DNA of 18,234 bases from LMDS01 sp039930465 (GTDB lineage Bacteria > Pseudomonadota > Gammaproteobacteria > Burkholderiales > Burkholderiaceae_C): contig JBDTTU010000089.1 in NCBI GenBank assembly GCA_039930465.1, positions 1 to 18,234 on the forward strand. Reading direction: 5' to 3'. The position numbers were made by a program, and so were the translations under genes. Below the pieces are notes generated by a model. The model was not told where the DNA came from. It ran no database searches and saw nothing but the letters and a program-made list of their open reading frames with translations. Below are positions 6,863 through 13,743 of this stretch, piece after piece. Every line of letters begins with the position of its first letter. Position 1 is the first letter of the stretch.

Positions 6863-7675
6863 ATGGCCAGCCCGTCTCAACCCGCAGCACCCGTCACGCA
6901 ATTGCAGAAGGCCGAGCGTTTCGCGGCGCTGCACCGCGGCCCGGCGCTGTTCGTGATGCCCAACCCGTGGGACGCCGGCTCGGCGCTGATGCTCGCCAAA
7001 CTGGGCTTCGAAGCGCTCGCCACGTCGAGCGCCGCGTGCGCCATGGCGCTGGGCCGGCGAGATGGCGAGATCTCGCGCGACGAAGCGCTGGCGCACGGCC
7101 GCGCCATCGTGATGGCGACCGACCTGCCGGTGGCCGCCGATCTGGAAAACGGCTTCGGCCACTCGCCGGCCGACGCGGCGCTGACGATTCGCCTCGCGGG
7201 GGAGGCGGGTCTCATCGGCGGTTCCATCGAAGACGCGAGCGGCGATGCGGCCAAGCCGCTCTACGACTTCGACCACGCGGTCGAGCGTGTCGCCGCCGCG
7301 GCGGAAGCGGCGCGTGCCCATGCTTTCCCGTTCACGCTGACCGCACGATCAGAGAACTACCTGCGCGGCAACCCCGATCTCGACGACACGATCCGGCGCC
7401 TGCAGGCCTTCGAGAAGGCCGGCGCCGACGTGCTGTTCGCGCCCGGCCTGCCCGATCTGGCAGCGGTGCGCACGGTGTGCGCTTCGTTGTCGAAGCCGTT
7501 CAGCTTCATGGTCAGCATCAAGGGCAAGTCGTTCAGCGTGGCCGAGCTGCAGGCCGCGGGCGTGCGCCGCGTCAGCCTGGCCACTTCGCTTTACCGCGCG
7601 GCGATGGCGGGGCTGCAAGCGGCCGCGCGCGAAGTGAAAGAGAACGGCAGCTTCGGCTACCTCGACCGGCTTTGA
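6863..7675 (+). CDS. Isocitrate lyase / PEP mutase superfamily enzyme
   Basis: This 270-residue protein matches the PEP-mutase/isocitrate-lyase TIM-barrel superfamily, whose members make or break C-C or P-C bonds of alpha-keto-acid-like substrates with Mg2+. Recognisable parts are VMPNPWDAGSA (31-41), ATSSAACAMALGRRDG (53-68), the metal-binding region ADLENGFG (92-99), SIEDAS (121-126) and TARSENYL (160-167). The KKCGH loop of true isocitrate and 2-methylisocitrate lyases is absent, so it is not an AceA or PrpB. The phosphonomutase-like or oxaloacetate-hydrolase-like branch fits better, but the substrate cannot be told. The ATG at 6863 has a strong AGGAGG site nine bases upstream (6848-6853). 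It is divergent from the exonuclease gene, with only 57 bases between the two starts, which must hold both promoters. Confidence 0.9.
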   Translation: MASPSQPAAPVTQLQKAERFAALHRGPALFVMPNPWDAGSALMLAKLGFEALATSSAACAMALGRRDGEISRDEALAHGRAIVMATDLPVAADLENGFGHSPADAALTIRLAGEAGLIGGSIEDASGDAAKPLYDFDHAVERVAAAAEAARAHAFPFTLTARSENYLRGNPDLDDTIRRLQAFEKAGADVLFAPGLPDLAAVRTVCASLSKPFSFMVSIKGKSFSVAELQAAGVRRVSLATSLYRAAMAGLQAAAREVKENGSFGYLDRL

Positions 7676-7703
7676 AGCTGCAGCCGTCGACCGAAGCCCG
7701 ACC

Positions 7704-8201
7704 CTACAGCCGGCCGACACAACCCGGTGCACCACAGCGGCAGCGCAGCTTGCCTTCGTGGTGGGTTTCGCCGTAGTTGACGGTGAGCTCTTCACCCAGC
7801 CGCACATCGCGCATCGCATAGAACTCGACGCGGCCCTGGCGAATGCGCAGCACCGCGTTCGGCTGGCAAGAATGGTTGGTGAAGCGCAGCGGGTCGGCCG
7901 AGCGCGACGCGTCGATCGCGCGGCGTTCGCTCAGCTCGACGATCATGATGCGCGCCACGCCCTTGGCGCGGCGGCGCGCTTCTTTCACACTGATGGCCTC
8001 GCCGCGAATCTCGCCGATCTTGCGGCGCGCGGGGATCGGTTCGGCGGCGAAGGCGCCCTGACCGTCGATGCTGCTCTTGTGCACGTGCACCGCGAACTTC
8101 TGCGGGTCGGCCGGCACGCCACGCACCCGCTTTGCCGCGGTGGCGGCGGGGGCTTCGGGCGCCGGCTTTGGCGCATTCGGCAGGGCTTGAAGGCGGGGCA
8201 T
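7704..8201 (-). CDS. SET-domain protein with post-SET cysteine motif
   Basis: This 165-residue protein is a compact SET domain, the fold of lysine methyltransferases that use S-adenosylmethionine. The N-terminal 30 residues are Pro/Ala-rich and basic. The SET core starts at about 36 (FAVHVHKSSIDGQGAFAAEPI). It contains NHSCQPN at 109-115, which forms the pseudoknot and SAM site, and ELTVNYG at 138-144, with Tyr143 in the catalytic-tyrosine position. The post-SET CRCGAPGC at 154-161 provides Cys for a zinc site. SET genes of this size are known in bacteria, but most have no proven substrate. The ATG at 8201 is preferred because the frame upstream of it encodes unrelated, low-quality sequence overlapping the divergent gene. 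The gene is convergent with the PEP-mutase-like gene, 28 bases apart. Confidence 0.9.
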   Translation of the reverse strand: MPRLQALPNAPKPAPEAPAATAAKRVRGVPADPQKFAVHVHKSSIDGQGAFAAEPIPARRKIGEIRGEAISVKEARRRAKGVARIMIVELSERRAIDASRSADPLRFTNHSCQPNAVLRIRQGRVEFYAMRDVRLGEELTVNYGETHHEGKLRCRCGAPGCVGRL

Positions 8202-8363
8202 GCTTCCTATTGTCGCGTCAAGCCTTGGCGTGACGGCGTTGTTGCACTTGTTCACGCTCACGGCCGCCGCAGCGCGAACTGGCGCGGCCTTCGCCCGCTT
8301 TTCGGTCAATGAAATGCGCGGCCTGCCGATACGCTTCACATACCGACTCGAAAGGCAAACACC

Positions 8364-8693
8364 ATGAGCCACGCACAACCAAAACAGTACTTCGCAGCCC
8401 AGCACCGCGCCGTCGCCTACGGTGGCGCGATCGAATGGGAAGAGTTGCCTTCGCTGGCCGATTCACTCTCGAAGCGGCTCGTCAGCCGTGGCAACTGGGC
8501 ACGCGATGCGGCCAACACGGTGTCGGGGTTTGAGGCGAGTACCTCGTTCCAGCCGTCACCCTGGGACGCCACCATGCCGGCCGACCTCGACGCCTTGGCG
8601 CCTTCCGAGCCGTTTCGCGAAACGCTCAATGGCCTGTCGATGCGCGAAGTGATCGAGCCCGGCGTGTTTCACCACTTCTTCGGTGGCCGCTGA
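8364..8693 (+). CDS. Hypothetical protein, 109 aa
   Basis: I do not recognise this protein. The ATG at 8364 has AAAGG eight bases upstream, and the codon pattern (G/C in third positions, no rare-codon runs) matches the neighbours, which argues for a real gene. It has no signal peptide or membrane segment. It contains YGGAIEWEELPSLADSLSKRL (19-39), a Ser/Thr/Pro-rich middle (about 53-70), and a C-terminus ending HHFFGGR. The composition suggests a small soluble protein. It stands alone between the divergent SET gene and the ilvE cluster, 99 bases from ilvE, with a GC-rich hairpin after the stop. Confidence 0.7.
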   Translation: MSHAQPKQYFAAQHRAVAYGGAIEWEELPSLADSLSKRLVSRGNWARDAANTVSGFEASTSFQPSPWDATMPADLDALAPSEPFRETLNGLSMREVIEPGVFHHFFGGR

Positions 8694-8711
8694 GCCCGTG
8701 ACCCGCTGACC

Positions 8712-8734
8712 GGGCGGCTTGCCCCGAGCCGCCC
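8712..8734 (+). terminator. GC-rich hairpin after the 8364 gene, possible terminator
   Basis: GGGCGGCT (8712-8719) pairs perfectly with AGCCGCCC (8727-8734) around a 7-base loop, 18 bases after the TGA at 8691-8693. No T-run follows, so termination would have to be factor-assisted. The hairpin also lies just upstream of the putative ilvE -10 box. Confidence 0.3.
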
Positions 8735-8738
8735 CGAA

Positions 8739-8744
8739 TAGAAT
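8739..8744 (+). promoter_or_regulatory. Putative -10 box (TAGAAT) of the ilvE cluster
   Basis: TAGAAT matches the -10 consensus at five of six positions and lies 48 bases before the ilvE ATG. No convincing -35 is seen at the right spacing; the GC-rich hairpin occupies that place. The same TAGAAT box precedes the tRNA at the right end of the window. Confidence 0.4.
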
Positions 8745-8792
8745 CGTCTCCCGCGCTCCGACTCTCTCGGGGCGGACCCAAGGAGACCCGCC

Positions 8793-9716
8793 ATGTCGAT
8801 GGCCGATCGTGACGGAAAGATCTGGATGGACGGCACGCTGGTGGACTGGCGCGACGCCAAGATCCACGTGCTGACCCACACCCTGCACTACGGCTGCGGC
8901 GCCTTCGAAGGCGTGCGGGCCTACAACAGCGTTGGCGGCACCGCGATCTTCCGTTTGCGCGAGCACACCGAGCGGCTCTTCAACAGCGCCAAGATCCTGC
9001 GCATGAAGATCCCGTTTTCGCCCGAGCAGGTGATGGAAGCGCAAAAACTCGTCGTGCGCGAGAACAAGCTCGAATCCTGCTACCTGCGCCCGCTGGTCTG
9101 GATCGGCTCCGAAAAGCTCGGCGTCAGCCCCAAGGGCAACACCATCCACCTGATGGTCGCGGCCTGGCCCTGGGGCGCCTACCTCGGTGAAGAAGGCCTG
9201 AAGCGCGGCATCCGCGTGAAGACCTCGAGCTTCACGCGCCACCACGTCAACATCACGATGACGCAGGCCAAGGCGGTGAGCAACTACACCAACTCGATCC
9301 TGGCCAACATGGAAGTGACCGAAGAAGGCTACGACGAAGCGCTGCTGCTCGACTCGGCAGGCTTCGTCAGCGAAGGCGCGGGCGAGAACATCTTCATCAT
9401 CAAGAAGGGCGTGGTCTACACGCCCGATCTGTCGGCCGGTGCGCTCAACGGCATCACGCGCGACACGATCCTCGCGATCTGCAACGACCTGGGGCTGAAG
9501 CTGGTGGAAAAGCGCATCACGCGCGACGAGGTCTACATCTCCGATGAAGCCTTCTTCACCGGCACCGCCGCCGAAGTCACGCCGATCCGCGAGCTCGACC
9601 GCATCGAGCTCGGTGCCGGCTCGCGCGGGCCGATCACCGAAAAAATCCAGAGCGCGTTCTTCGACATCGTGAACGGCCGCAACCCCAAATACGCCGAGTG
9701 GCTGACCAAGGTTTGA
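8793..9716 (+). CDS. ilvE: Branched-chain amino acid aminotransferase
   Basis: This 307-residue class IV PLP aminotransferase performs the last step of leucine, isoleucine and valine synthesis and the first step of their breakdown, exchanging the amino group with 2-oxoglutarate/glutamate in the cytosol. The N-terminus DGKIWMDGTLVDWRDAKIHV and HYGCGAFEGVRAY (32-44) are typical. Lys160 in MTQAKAVSNYTNS is the Schiff-base lysine. Glu194 and the following GAGENIF (195-201) mark the cofactor-binding segment. Length is standard. The ATG at 8793 follows AAGGAG by seven bases; the Met at codon 3 is less well placed. It heads a plus-strand run with the zinc-finger gene (4-base gap) and waaF. All expected key residues seen are intact. 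Confidence 0.97.
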   Translation: MSMADRDGKIWMDGTLVDWRDAKIHVLTHTLHYGCGAFEGVRAYNSVGGTAIFRLREHTERLFNSAKILRMKIPFSPEQVMEAQKLVVRENKLESCYLRPLVWIGSEKLGVSPKGNTIHLMVAAWPWGAYLGEEGLKRGIRVKTSSFTRHHVNITMTQAKAVSNYTNSILANMEVTEEGYDEALLLDSAGFVSEGAGENIFIIKKGVVYTPDLSAGALNGITRDTILAICNDLGLKLVEKRITRDEVYISDEAFFTGTAAEVTPIRELDRIELGAGSRGPITEKIQSAFFDIVNGRNPKYAEWLTKV

Positions 9717-9720
9717 GACC

Positions 9721-9927
9721 ATGAGCGACAGCAAACAAGCCGCGATCGAAGTCACCGCGCACGACCTGCAAGGCCCTGGCGTGGTGTTCTGCCCGAACCC
9801 GAAGATGGCGCTTTGGAGCACGCACCCACGCGTGTTCATCGACGTGGCGACCACCGGCGAAGGCAAGTGCCCTTACTGCGGCACGGTCTACAAGCTCAAG
9901 GCCGGCGAGAAAATCCACGCCCATTGA
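9721..9927 (+). CDS. Zinc-finger (zf-CHCC) domain protein, 68 aa
   Basis: This small protein has the CHCC pattern of the family that includes the eukaryotic complex I accessory subunit NDUFS6: Cys24, His35, Cys50 and Cys53 (KCPYCGTVYKL). It consists of little more than that fold. Zinc binding is expected from the family; a role in respiratory complex I assembly or stability is inferred from the NDUFS6 link and is not shown here. The ATG begins four bases after the ilvE stop, and its TGA is ten bases before waaF, so it is co-transcribed with both. Confidence 0.92.
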   Translation: MSDSKQAAIEVTAHDLQGPGVVFCPNPKMALWSTHPRVFIDVATTGEGKCPYCGTVYKLKAGEKIHAH

Positions 9928-9937
9928 GCGTTAGCCG

Positions 9938-10942
9938 ATGACCCAGAGCCTCATCGTGGCGCCGCAGTGGATCGGCGACGCGGTGATGACCGAGCCGCTG
10001 CTCGCGCGCCTCGCGGCCCGCGGCGAGCAACTCACGGTGGCTGCGTTGCCCTGGGTGGCGCCGGTGTACCGCGCGATGCCGCAGGTTCAAGAGGTGATCG
10101 ACCTGCCGTTCGCGCATGGCCGGCTCGATTGGGCCGAGCGCAGGCGCGTCGCTGCGAAATTGCGAGGGCGCTTCGACCTGGCCTACGTGCTGCCCAACTC
10201 GCTCAAGTCGGCGCTGATCCCCTGGCTCGCGGGCATTCCCAAGCGTGTGGGGTATCAGGGCGAAGGCCGCTACGTGTTGCTGAACCAGCGACTCAAGAGC
10301 CCGGCAGGCCGGCCGCCGATGGTCGCTTTTTACGGCGCGCTGGCCGGCGAGCCGGTGCCCGCGCATGAACGCCCGCAGTTGCGGTTCGATGAAGCCGTGT
10401 TGCGCTCAGCCACGAAGGCCGCAGAGGTGCAGCCAGGCGCCTACTGGGCCTTTGCCCCGGGCGCCGAATACGGCCCGGCCAAGTGCTGGCCGGCCGCGCA
10501 CTACGCGGCACTCGCCGCGTCGTTGTTCGAGCAGCACGGCCAGCCGGTGCTGCTGATGGGCTCGGGCAAAGAGGTCGCCTTGTGCGAAGAAATCGCCGCC
10601 GCTGCGCCCGGTGCCTGCACCGTGATGGCCGGCAAGACCTCGTTGATCGACGCGATGGCGCTGATCGCCGCAGCACGTGGCGTGGTCAGCAACGACTCGG
10701 GCCTGATGCACGTGGCCGCGGCTTTCGGCGTTCCGCAGGCGGCGGTGTTCGGTTCGACCAGCCCGGAGCACACGCCGCCGCTGAACCCGAGGGCGCGCGT
10801 GCTCTGGCTGAAGGAAGAATTGCAGCTCGAATGCTCGCCGTGTTTCGAGCGCACCTGCCGCTTCGGCCACTACCGCTGCCTGACCGAGCTGAGCCCGATG
10901 CGCGTGGAAAGCGCGCTCCAGCAAGCGCTCAGCGCGCCCTGA
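9938..10942 (+). CDS. waaF: ADP-heptose:LPS heptosyltransferase II
   Basis: This 334-residue GT9-family glycosyltransferase is predicted to add the second heptose to the LPS inner core at the cytoplasmic face of the inner membrane. The N-terminal Rossmann domain opens with SLIVAPQWIGDAVM, where Asp14 sits in the conserved catalytic-base position. The C-terminal domain has FAPGAEYGPAKCWP (172-185), SNDSGLMHVAAA (251-262), which binds the ADP-heptose donor, and FGSTSPEHTPP (271-281). A Cys-rich stretch at 299-314 (Cys299, 302, 307, 314) is typical of WaaF-type enzymes. WaaF is preferred over WaaC because of the GSTSPEHTPP and cysteine segments. The gene is the last of the ilvE run and is convergent with the anti-sigma gene, one base between the stops. 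Confidence 0.93.
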   Translation: MTQSLIVAPQWIGDAVMTEPLLARLAARGEQLTVAALPWVAPVYRAMPQVQEVIDLPFAHGRLDWAERRRVAAKLRGRFDLAYVLPNSLKSALIPWLAGIPKRVGYQGEGRYVLLNQRLKSPAGRPPMVAFYGALAGEPVPAHERPQLRFDEAVLRSATKAAEVQPGAYWAFAPGAEYGPAKCWPAAHYAALAASLFEQHGQPVLLMGSGKEVALCEEIAAAAPGACTVMAGKTSLIDAMALIAAARGVVSNDSGLMHVAAAFGVPQAAVFGSTSPEHTPPLNPRARVLWLKEELQLECSPCFERTCRFGHYRCLTELSPMRVESALQQALSAP

Positions 10943-10943
10943 A

Positions 10944-11648
10944 CTACAGCGTGAGCTTGCCGACGAACAATACCGGGCCGGTCGGTGCGCCGGTGGGCGA
11001 GCCGCCCGGCGGTTCCAGGCTCACGGCCAGGTGGTCGGTACCGGCCGGCAGGGTGGCTTTCGTGAACGCGCTGGCGCCGTTCGCCGAGATCAGACCGAGC
11101 GAACGCGGCGCGCCCTTGCCGGCCGCGGCCCAGAGTTCGAGCACCCGGTTGGCTTCGACGCTGACGTTCACGAGCGGCCGCGTCACGACGGTACGGCCAT
11201 CACCGCTGATGCTGGCCACGAACGAGGCCGGCACCACCGCGCCGCCTTCGGCCGGGGCGGTGGACGACAACACCACGATGATCGGCGCCTGGGTCGGCCC
11301 GGGGTTGGCCAGCAGCACCGACAGGCTCACGACCGCCACCGCGGCGATGCCAGAAAACGCGCGCCAGAACCCGAGCTGGCGCCACCAGCCGGCGGGTTCG
11401 GCAAGCACCGATGCACTCGCCGGTTTGATGCGCTGTTCGATCTTCTGCCAGACCGCGGCCGAGGGCTTCGCGGGCTCGACCACGCTGGTGAGCGGCATCA
11501 AGCGGTCTTGCCAGGCGCGGGTCGCGGCACGCAGCGTGGCGTGCGCCGGCAGCAGCGCTTCGAAGCGGCGGCGCGCCGGGCCGCGCAAGGTGCCGGCCAC
11601 GTAGTCGGCGGCAAGGCGGTCGGCGAGTTCGGGGCGGCTGTAATCCAT
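10944..11648 (-). CDS. RskA-type anti-sigma factor, membrane protein
   Basis: This 234-residue protein is predicted to hold its partner ECF sigma factor inactive at the inner membrane. The N-terminal cytoplasmic part (about 1-90) contains the helical sigma-binding segment (PELADRLAADYVAGTLRGPARRRFEALL in outline). No HxxxCxxC zinc motif is present, so it is a zinc-less anti-sigma domain. One membrane helix lies at about 97-115 (FSGIAAVAVVSLSVLLA). The periplasmic RskA domain follows, ending with EPPGGSPTGAPTGPVLFVG (212-230), a strong family marker. The ATG comes one base after the sigma stop (TGA-G-ATG), so the pair is translationally coupled. What releases it cannot be seen; in the family it is regulated proteolysis. 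Confidence 0.92.
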   Translation of the reverse strand: MDYSRPELADRLAADYVAGTLRGPARRRFEALLPAHATLRAATRAWQDRLMPLTSVVEPAKPSAAVWQKIEQRIKPASASVLAEPAGWWRQLGFWRAFSGIAAVAVVSLSVLLANPGPTQAPIIVVLSSTAPAEGGAVVPASFVASISGDGRTVVTRPLVNVSVEANRVLELWAAAGKGAPRSLGLISANGASAFTKATLPAGTDHLAVSLEPPGGSPTGAPTGPVLFVGKLTL

Positions 11649-11649
11649 C

Positions 11650-12285
11650 TCAGGCTTCCGACTTCGCGTTGTCGCGCTGCACCGCGGATTCGAGGCAGCT
11701 CTTCAGCGACATCAAGGCCCGCCGCACCCACGACTTCACGGTGCCCAGCGGCTGGCGCATCTGCTCGGCCACTTCGGCGTGGCTCAGGCCGTCGAAGAAG
11801 GCCAGCGCGACACTTTGCCGCTGCTGCGCGCTCAAGGTTTGCATGCACGACGACAGCGCGCGGGCATCAGAGGCCCGGCTCAGCAGATCGAGCGGGCCGG
11901 GCGCGTCGCTGGCCACGGTGTCGTACACGTCGGTTTCCTCTTGGTCGGTGCCGAAGCTGGTCGTTGAGCGGAATTGCGGCTGGGTTTGCGTGCGGCGCAG
12001 GCTGTCGATCGCGCGGTTGCGCGCGATGCTGCTCAGCCAGGTCAAAGGTTGGCTTTGGGCGGCATCGAAACTCTGCGCCGCGCGCCAGACGTTGACATAC
12101 ACCTCCTGGAGAATGTCTTCGGCCTGGGCCCGGTCTCTTTGAATACGCAGCACCACGCCGAGCAGATGCGAGCTGGTTCGCTCGTAAAGCGTGGCAAATG
12201 CCGCGCGGTCGCCCAGGCCCGCTCGGCCGAGCAAGCGCGAGAGCTCGAGGCTGCGGTCGCTCCAGTCGGTTTGCGGTGTTGCCAT
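11650..12285 (-). CDS. ECF RNA polymerase sigma factor (SigK-like)
   Basis: This 211-residue ECF sigma factor has region 2 at about 28-98, including AEDILQEVYVNVWRAA (55-70) and TWLSSIARNRAIDSLRR (82-98), and region 4 at about 145-197, with QRQSVALAFFDGLSHAEVAE and the helix-turn-helix LGTVKSWVRRAL (180-191). A flexible acidic linker (about 100-140) joins them. Paired with the RskA-type gene, it fits the SigK/RskA group, which in other bacteria controls envelope or oxidative responses; the regulon here is unknown. The start at 12285 is chosen because region 2 then has the usual N-terminal lead and because upstream frame is only antisense of purU; no strong ribosome site precedes it. It is divergent from purU, with 114 bases between starts. 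I saw no confident ECF autoregulatory promoter in that gap. Confidence 0.93.
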   Translation of the reverse strand: MATPQTDWSDRSLELSRLLGRAGLGDRAAFATLYERTSSHLLGVVLRIQRDRAQAEDILQEVYVNVWRAAQSFDAAQSQPLTWLSSIARNRAIDSLRRTQTQPQFRSTTSFGTDQEETDVYDTVASDAPGPLDLLSRASDARALSSCMQTLSAQQRQSVALAFFDGLSHAEVAEQMRQPLGTVKSWVRRALMSLKSCLESAVQRDNAKSEA

Positions 12286-12369
12286 GGGTTCAGGGGAGGC
12301 GCGGCAAGGCGAATCGGTGTGAGGGCTGACACGCGCCGGCAACAGGCATGGCGGGAACGCGGGGCTTCG

Positions 12370-12375
12370 TACAAT
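12370..12375 (+). promoter_or_regulatory. Putative -10 box (TACAAT) of the purU cluster
   Basis: TACAAT matches the -10 consensus at five of six positions and lies 24 bases before the purU ATG, which would leave a very short leader. No clear -35 box is present at 16-18 bases upstream, so this is a tentative site. Confidence 0.35.
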
Positions 12376-12399
12376 CGAAGAACCACAGAAGACTACCCT

Positions 12400-13284
12400 A
12401 TGTCCAGCCCTTGCGAATTCGTTCTCACCCTCTCCTGTCGAGATACCAAGGGCATCGTCTATGCGGTCTCGGGTCTGTTGTATGAGGCCGGCTGCAACAT
12501 CGTCGATTCGCAGCAATTCGGCGACGTGTTGAACGCCGACAGCAGCGGCCTGTTCTTCATGCGCGTGCACTTCGAGGCGCCCGAGGCGCTGGCCGACTGC
12601 GACGCGCTGCTGGCCTTGCTGGCGCCCTTGCGCGCAAAGTTCGGCATGGAAACGCAGGTCTACGCGCTCGCGCGCAAGCCGCGCTTGCTGTTGATGGTGA
12701 GCCAGCACGGCCATTGCCTGAACGACCTGCTGTTCCGCTGCGACACCGGCCAGTTGCCGGCGCAGGTGGTGGCCGTGGTCTCGAACCACCCTGATTTCGC
12801 CGACCTGTGTGCGCTGCACGGCGTGCCGTTTCACCACCTGCCGCTGAAGGCCGGTGCGGCGCCGGCCGACAAGCGCGCGCAAGAGCTGCAGGTGCAGGCG
12901 CTGGTGGAAGAACTGCACGTCGACCTGCTCGTGCTCGCGCGCTACATGCAGATTCTCTCGGCCGAGTTCTGCGGTTTCCTGAAGGGCCGCGCGATCAACA
13001 TCCACCACAGCTTCCTGCCCGGCTTCAAGGGTGCGAAGCCGTACTTCCAGGCCCACGCGCGCGGCGTGAAGCAGATCGGCGCCACGGCCCACTACGTGAC
13101 CGCCGAACTCGACGAAGGGCCAATCATCGAGCAAGACGTGGAGCGGGTCGACCACGCGCTCAGCCCCGAAGACTTCACCGCGGTGGGGCGCGACATCGAA
13201 AGCGTGGTGCTGGCGCGCGCCGTGCGCTGGCATGTCGAGCACCGTGTATTGCTCAACGGTCACAAGACCGTGGTGTTCCGCTGA
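12400..13284 (+). CDS. purU: Formyltetrahydrofolate deformylase
   Basis: This 294-residue enzyme hydrolyses 10-formyltetrahydrofolate to tetrahydrofolate and formate, balancing one-carbon pools and supplying formate for purine synthesis. An N-terminal ACT domain covers about 6-85 (FVLTLSCRDTKGIVYAVSGLL). The formyltransferase-fold catalytic domain covers about 95-290. RAINIHHSFLPGFKGAKPY (197-215) contains Asn200 and His202, and ELDEGPIIEQD (236-246) contains Asp238, together the expected catalytic triad. Length is typical for PurU. The longer open frame upstream is antisense of the sigma gene, and the start at 12400 gives the normal N-terminus, though with a poor ribosome site. It leads a cluster with three genes downstream at gaps of 15, -1 and 14 bases. 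Confidence 0.96.
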   Translation: MSSPCEFVLTLSCRDTKGIVYAVSGLLYEAGCNIVDSQQFGDVLNADSSGLFFMRVHFEAPEALADCDALLALLAPLRAKFGMETQVYALARKPRLLLMVSQHGHCLNDLLFRCDTGQLPAQVVAVVSNHPDFADLCALHGVPFHHLPLKAGAAPADKRAQELQVQALVEELHVDLLVLARYMQILSAEFCGFLKGRAINIHHSFLPGFKGAKPYFQAHARGVKQIGATAHYVTAELDEGPIIEQDVERVDHALSPEDFTAVGRDIESVVLARAVRWHVEHRVLLNGHKTVVFR

Positions 13285-13299
13285 CCAGGAGTGCTGCGC

Positions 13300-13743
13300 A
13301 TGGCCCGACCCAAACCGATGGCGCCGCTCGCTTCGCCCGACGAGATCGAGCTGCAGTTCTACGAAGCGCTGCAGCGCGGTGACATCGAGCGGCTGATGGC
13401 CGTGTGGTCCGACGACGAAGACATCAGCTGCGTGCATCCCGGCGGGCCGCGCGTCGTCGGCGCCGGAGCGATTCGCGCCGCCTTCGACTCGATGTTCGCC
13501 AACGGCACGATCGACGCCCGACCCGAAAGAGTGCGGCGCCTGCAGACCCACAGCTGTGCCGTGCACAGCGTGCTCGAGCAGGTGCGGGTGATGACCGCAG
13601 AAGGCCCGCAGTCGGCCTGGGTGATCGCGACCAACGTCTACGTGAAAGGCGCGCAGGGCTGGCGGCTCGTGGCGCACCACGCCAGCCCGGGCTCGCCGCG
13701 CGAAGTGCAGGAGATCGCCGAGGCGGCCTCCGTGCTGCATTGA
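13300..13743 (+). CDS. NTF2-like / SnoaL-fold protein of unknown function
   Basis: This 147-residue protein fits the NTF2-like superfamily (DUF4440/SnoaL type): an N-terminal helix (DEIELQFYEALQRGDIERLMAVW, about 14-36), DEDISCVHPGGPRVVGAGAIRAAF (39-62), then strands ending in NVYVKGAQGWRLVAHHASP (112-130). Such folds serve as small enzymes or as ligand or association domains; no catalytic role can be assigned. The ATG at 13300 has AGGAG eight bases upstream (13287-13291), which is better than the GTG at 13291. It lies 15 bases after purU, and its TGA shares one base with the next ATG (TGATG), which implies coupled expression with purU and the hydrolase. Confidence 0.88.
   Translation: MARPKPMAPLASPDEIELQFYEALQRGDIERLMAVWSDDEDISCVHPGGPRVVGAGAIRAAFDSMFANGTIDARPERVRRLQTHSCAVHSVLEQVRVMTAEGPQSAWVIATNVYVKGAQGWRLVAHHASPGSPREVQEIAEAASVLH

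Noticed and set aside
6806..7321. In-frame upstream extension of the exonuclease gene
   Set aside because: It is antisense to the PEP-mutase-like gene; exonuclease motif I normally lies at the N-terminus, as with the start at 6805.
8556..9866. 436-codon minus-strand open frame
   Set aside because: It is the antisense of ilvE, whose motifs are complete; high GC content leaves such frames open.
11974..12399. In-frame upstream extension of purU
   Set aside because: It is antisense to the sigma factor and gives an N-terminus unlike PurU; the ATG at 12400 places the ACT domain correctly.
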